A stretch of DNA of 64,000 nt, taken from NCBI GenBank assembly GCA_027922465.2, contig BQMF02000059.1, positions 620,001 to 684,000 on the forward strand, given 5' to 3'. This stretch comes from Turritopsis dohrnii. Lineage: Eukaryota; Cnidaria; Hydrozoa; Anthoathecata; Oceaniidae. Below, in pieces: positions 59,671 through 64,000 of the stretch. Under the pieces are notes generated by a model that saw only the letters and a list, made by a program, of their open reading frames with translations, searched no databases and was not told the origin of the DNA. A program made the translations under genes and the position numbers. The stretch's first letter is position 1, and each line of letters opens with the position of its first letter.

Positions 59671-60573
59671 CCGGTGTAGCGGATTATTTTAACTCCCTAG
59701 GAAATAATGACTCCCCTAGAGTAGAAATTTCCTACGAAATAATGACTCCCTCAGTAAATAATGACTCCCCATTATTTCGGATTGAAAAATGTCAGGGAGT
59801 CAAAATAAACTAGTTAATCATGACCCCCACCCATCAAAAGAAGTCATTGCAGTGCATACCTTTAACTATAAACCCTATAAACCCTGAGAAAATTTAATGA
59901 CAAAATAAGTTATCATATTATACCATATGATATAGTCGAACGTGCTAACCGCACTGGGCTCAACTTCAGTATTTCCCAACTAACTCGAAGGTCCAATTGT
60001 AGTTGTTCAAATATACCAAAGTTCAGTCAAATCCGACCATTTTTGAAGTCTCCAGGCTGCCCCAAAATTTTAGCCTCGTTTTGGCGCAAAACCCCGTTCC
60101 AGGCACAAAAAATCAAAATTTTTTAAAAATGAAAAAACACCCACAGATATTCACCCAAGGAACAAGTGTGCAAAATTTCAGCCAAATCCGACCATTTTTC
60201 AGGCTGCCCCAAAGTTTTTCGGACAGACACACAGACTGACAGACACAGACATTCTCAGATTCTAGCTTAACTGAAGTTGAAAATAAGGTATTGAATGAGC
60301 AGACAAAACTTTAATTTTTTTTTTCTCGACGTCCAAGGAACGACCATATGAATTTGAAAAGTTTTTAAGCAAGATTTAGAGGGGAGTCATTTTAAACCAG
60401 GGGAGTCAGGATTTCCTAGGAAATGTTAACTCTAGGGAGTCATAATTTACTAGTTTATATTAACCGGGGAGTTATAATTAACTAGTTTATTTTGATGGGG
60501 GAGTCACTATAAACTAGTTTATTATGACTGGGGAGTCATTATTTAGGGGAGTTAAAATTTACTATGACACCGG
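59671..60573. mobile_element. 903-bp foldback element rich in GGGGAGTCATTA motifs
   Basis: CCGGTGTAGCGGATTATTTT then AACTCCC at the left faces a right end with complement CCGGTGTCATAGTAAATTTT then AACTCCC. Subterminal GGGGAGTCATTATTT and ACTAGTTTA motifs are repeated several times in inverse on each side. The middle has two copies of CAAATCCGACCATTTTT. It carries no transposase ORF. Confidence 0.75.
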
Positions 60574-61117
60574 AGTTGGTCTCAAATATATCATCTTACT
60601 TCATGTGAAACGCTGGCAGGATTCAAATGATCTGTCTGTTTTTTTCAAAAAATCATACGTTTTGCAAGTATTCGGTCCAAAGAAATACGTTTTGGACTAG
60701 TTGAAGAATCTTGGATGGGTCGACAGTGTGATGGAGCACCAATGAATGTACGGCTGTTGAAAATTAGGATGAATTAGTGGTGTTTCAAAGTTTGAGCATG
60801 TTTTTTGTCTGATGTTTTTAAGATTTTGGTCGATCTTTAAATATGCATTTGAGATTATCAGTTCAGGTACTTAATTCTACCGTTGTAAAGTAATTTGTGA
60901 TTTCATACTTTATTGTTAGCCATATATAGCCTAGACACCCCCAGTGTTATGTAAAATCTAAGTTTTTAGTTGTGGACAACGTGGTTATTATTAAAATGAC
61001 TCGTGTATACTGGTCTCGAGCCTCAGCTCAACTGATGAAGAGCGCACGTTGACTAACTAAATTATTGAATATCTTTTTAAGAACCAGCTCGTCGAATAAA
61101 TTACAGAAGCCGAGAAG

Positions 61118-61300
61118 GGACAATCTTTTTTCTTTTTTTTTTTGATGACTTTTTTTGTTTTTTTGGTGACTTTTTTTCTTTTTTCAAAAACTTTTTCCTT
61201 TTTTTGAAAAACTTTTTTTCTTTTTTTGGAAAATCTTTTTTTCTTTTTTTGAAAATACTGTTTTCTTTATTTGAAAATCCGTTTTTCTTTTTTTGAATCG
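61118..61300. repeat. T-rich low-complexity tandem (CTTTTTTTGAAAA)n
   Basis: Repeating runs of T broken by GAAAA, GATGAC or GGTGAC. The Lys-rich open frame on the other strand is a by-product of this composition. Confidence 0.9.
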
Positions 61301-61380
61301 GAATTTTTTGCCAACGTACCCGTAACCGAGTCTGTGATTTATCAATATCGCGGGTTTTTTTCATGTAAAAGCAAAACAAA

Positions 61381-62080
61381 TATGTTGTCGAGTCGGTGCA
61401 GTAAATGCGCTTATCTCTTCAAAGACAAAGATACTTTGTTTTGCCCAAAATGTGGGTTTTCGCGTATCAAAACAGAACCAAAAACACTAAGTGAGTACAC
61501 AGATGCAAGTAAACGAAAATTCTTCATCAATCTTCATCAAATCAAAAGCATCCAAGACCAACACCAAAACAACCTCTTCAACTTCAACAGCAACTATTGA
61601 AGGCATTCGCACAGTATACATTGGTATTGCAAGTATTGATAATACATCATCAGTTTTGAAAAAACGCCAAGGTAGAATGCCAATTAAACTATAAACAGGC
61701 ATGACTTAAAAGAAGAAGCAATTTGTGCCACTGATGATTTTTACCCTGATTTGAGCGAAGTTGTGTTTAATCCAGGAACTGTGAAACTGTTTCGATTGAA
61801 TGAGTACAAAAAAGACCATGGGGTATCATATGAGAAAATAGTCTTCTTTATGTCAGCAGTGTGATTTTGACGAAGGCTTATCTACCACCACAGCTACAGG
61901 AGGAAAAACAACCAAACCGCGAGTAGTGATTGAAATTAATGATTCTAATGAAGAGAGAAAATTTGATGGTTTTTCTCTTGATGGTTATGAGCCTGTAGAA
62001 ATAGGGGCAAATTTATTTTCTATTTTCGAATGGAGAGATAGATACCACACAGGAACGGAATCGAGGTTCTTTTTATGTTT
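61381..62080 (+). pseudogene. broken single-exon coding sequence with an N-terminal zinc ribbon
   Basis: An ATG at 61381 opens MLSSRCSKCAYLF followed by FCPKCGFSR, a C-x2-C / C-x2-C zinc ribbon. The reading then continues through at least three frames: a Ser/Thr-rich part ending VLKKRQGRMPIKL, then RHDLKEEAICATDDFYPDL to GVSYEKIVFF, then LCQQCDFDEG to DGYEPVEIG. Coding-like text across frameshifts suggests a decayed gene, perhaps transposon-borne, cut off by the BEL/Pao element to its right. I do not recognise the family. Confidence 0.45.
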
Positions 62081-62293
62081 ACAACTATTTACATCTTCAT
62101 GACTTTACAGCAGCTCTCTCAATAAAGGACTGAACTCAAAATTAACTTCTTAAAAATATATAGCTAAGCGCGCCCACGCGGCTGCGCGTTACGTCATAAG
62201 ATATATAAAGAATAAAAACAAAGAATATAACAGAAATAAACAAAAGTCTCTTATAACAAATCTCTTCTTTTTACAGAGCCACCAAAATTTGGA
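62081..62293 (-). repeat. probable LTR of the right-edge BEL/Pao element
   Basis: Just after the Pol stop (minus strand) a sequence beginning TGTAAAAAGAAGAGATTTGT follows TTTGGTGGCTC, where the 3' LTR is expected. The other end is not defined because the second LTR is outside the window. Confidence 0.4.
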
Positions 62294-63997
62294 TTATCCA
62301 AATTTTTCTCGTAATCGTCTTATTTCCTGTCCTTGTACTGCCGCTTGACGTTTCGATCTCATTATTGTGTTTTGCTCTAAGATCTCACTATCATCGCTTG
62401 CAGATTCGCTTCGCGCGCAACCTTCCTTAGATTCCGAAATGGGTTGAGTCTCGTGCTGAACAAGAGGGACCAATTTCTGTATAGGACGACTTGATATGGT
62501 TTGACGACCAGCATTAGACGTTGTTGCGATCCTTGCACCACGGCAGCGTCCGTCACGACCGATGACCAGTTCTATCACACGGCCCATTCGCCAACGATTG
62601 CGAGGTAGTGATTCTTCCTTTAGCAGCACGATATCGCCAACACATAATAATTCTTGAGTTGTTGACTTTGGAATACGATAAAGATTTACTTGTTTGAGAT
62701 CACCGAGATAACACGAAGAAAAACGTTTCCAGAAATGTTCAATAAGAGTCGAAATATATTTAATGCGTTTGGACGGATGAAGTAGTTCGTTTTTACTATT
62801 TACACTGAGGGGATTCTGCGATAAAATGTTTCTTCCATAAATAAGATGAAATGGAGTTAACGGCGTGTCTAGATCATCCTCGTTCAAATACGTTAGAGGA
62901 CGAGAGTTTATTGTCGCTTCGACTTCACATAAAAAAGTAGTTAGTTCTTCAAAGGAAAGTAACGATTTACCAAGAATTTTTCTGAGCGTAGATTTTACAT
63001 TTCGGACTAAACGCTCGTAAAAACCACCCCACCAAGGAGCTGATGCCAAGATGAACTGCTGATGCACGCCCTTCTTCAGGAAAAAATGTTTTACTTCTTT
63101 TGAACGAAATGTTTTTGCGTTGTCATGGACGACTAAGTTTGGATAGCCTCTTCTTGAGAAAAAACGACTTACAGCACGGATAAACGACTCGTTACCCAAA
63201 TCTGGCACTAATTCAAGATGCAGCGCTCTGCTAGTCGCGCAAGTCAAAATCAAGATATAGACCTTAGAGGATAAGGAGTCCTTGCAATTACATTTAACAT
63301 AAAGCGGACCACAAAAATCTAATCCCGTAGTCTGGAAAGCAAAATCACATTCAATACGAAAACTTGGAATGTCTGGTGTCGGAGGGGGTAGAAATGTTCT
63401 GGCATTGAAACGTTTGCAAATAACGCATTTTCTCAAAATACTTTGAACTGTCTTACGACCTTTAATTATCCAAAACTTTTCTCTTACACATGCCAAAGTT
63501 GTTTCTACACCGTGATGGAGCTTTCTTTCGTGTGCGTCACGTACTATTAATTTCGTTAGAAAACTATCGCTACGTAGGAGAGCGGGATGCTTTTGTTGGA
63601 ACTTCAGATGTGATTGAGAAAATCGTCCTTGAAGTCGAAGGATTCCATTTTCGTCATTGAATAGTTTCAATGAATTCTTCAGTTTCGGAAAAATTCTGTC
63701 GGAACGAATGGCCAATTGTTCTTCTTTGATGAGTCGAATTAATGCTTCATTATATTCAGCAACAGAAAGCATGTTTTCGTAAATGATAAGATCTTTGTTC
63801 TTTTTGACGTGATTTTTCGCATTGTTGATAAATCGATATACGTAACCTACTATTGTTATCAATTTGTTCAAAGAACCATAGCGTGCAATGTCGACCTCGG
63901 TAAATAAAGAGCCATTACCTTTGTTCTTTGAAATAGCTGCTAACGTAAGAGATTCAACAGCACTTCTTTTCTCCTCTCTTTTCACTTCATCTAACAA
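62294..63997 (-). CDS. BEL/Pao Pol, integrase part (567 aa visible, continues off the right edge)
   Basis: The frame is open without a break. From the N-terminal side of the visible part it contains a linker, then an HHCC zinc-binding region (LHHGVETTLACVREKFW to CVICKRF). The DDE integrase core follows: the first Asp in GLDFCGPLYV, the second in VVHDNAKTF and the Glu in WWGGFYERLVRN. Next come INSRPLTYL and a C-terminal DUF5641-type module (VGDIVLLKEESLPRN, WRMGRVIELVIGRDG). All catalytic residues are kept, so this copy is young or recently active. Reverse transcriptase and RNase H should lie beyond 64000. The first Met shown is internal, not a start. Confidence 0.95.
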   Translation of the reverse strand: MLDEVKREEKRSAVESLTLAAISKNKGNGSLFTEVDIARYGSLNKLITIVGYVYRFINNAKNHVKKNKDLIIYENMLSVAEYNEALIRLIKEEQLAIRSDRIFPKLKNSLKLFNDENGILRLQGRFSQSHLKFQQKHPALLRSDSFLTKLIVRDAHERKLHHGVETTLACVREKFWIIKGRKTVQSILRKCVICKRFNARTFLPPPTPDIPSFRIECDFAFQTTGLDFCGPLYVKCNCKDSLSSKVYILILTCATSRALHLELVPDLGNESFIRAVSRFFSRRGYPNLVVHDNAKTFRSKEVKHFFLKKGVHQQFILASAPWWGGFYERLVRNVKSTLRKILGKSLLSFEELTTFLCEVEATINSRPLTYLNEDDLDTPLTPFHLIYGRNILSQNPLSVNSKNELLHPSKRIKYISTLIEHFWKRFSSCYLGDLKQVNLYRIPKSTTQELLCVGDIVLLKEESLPRNRWRMGRVIELVIGRDGRCRGARIATTSNAGRQTISSRPIQKLVPLVQHETQPISESKEGCARSESASDDSEILEQNTIMRSKRQAAVQGQEIRRLREKFG

Positions 63998-64000
63998 AGA

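Noticed and set aside
61101..61379. 92-aa Lys-rich open frame on the minus strand
   Set aside because: It is the antisense of a T-rich low-complexity tract; no domain and no leader.

Overview
The window looks like nuclear DNA of an early-branching animal, most likely a cnidarian and perhaps a hydrozoan. It is A+T-rich, its genes are split into many short exons with GT/AG introns, telomere-type CCCTAA repeats occur internally, and the protein repertoire fits: astacin proteases, ShKT, CAP, NIDO and peritrophin (CBM14) modules, a TGF-beta ligand and a C1q/TNF-related protein. The species assignment is inference. Gene models were built by hand, matching splice sites and reading phase at every junction.

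Layout. 1-2100: remnants of a non-LTR element (endonuclease) and a BEL/Pao element (reverse transcriptase), minus strand. 4142-15232: two tandem minus-strand astacin genes with the same nine-exon plan and the same unusual C-terminal module. 17788-24052: a two-exon minus-strand TGF-beta ligand lacking the interchain cysteine, with an intron of about 5.3 kb holding a four-level nest of foldback elements. 25329-39164: a 22-exon minus-strand gene, incomplete at its N-terminus, for a large (over 1630 aa) probably secreted protein I do not recognise. 40579-42799: plus-strand CAP-ShKT-TSP1 protein. 43254-43514: minus-strand short secreted His/Lys-rich repeat protein. 44976-48437: minus-strand NIDO plus two-CBM14 protein. 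48438-54660: SINEs, MITEs and little else. 54661-57000: plus-strand adipolin/erythroferrone-like collagen-C1q protein. 57600-64000: foldback elements, a broken P2X7-domain-like fragment, a broken zinc-ribbon coding sequence, and the integrase end of a BEL/Pao element running off the right edge.

All seven complete or near-complete host genes encode predicted secreted or matrix proteins (proteases, chitin/matrix-binding proteins, ligands, short basic peptide). They do not form a known pathway, so a shared role is only a suggestion. Non-coding space is dominated by small inverted-repeat elements; four of them sit between or next to TAA trinucleotides, as expected for PIF/Harbinger-type MITEs.
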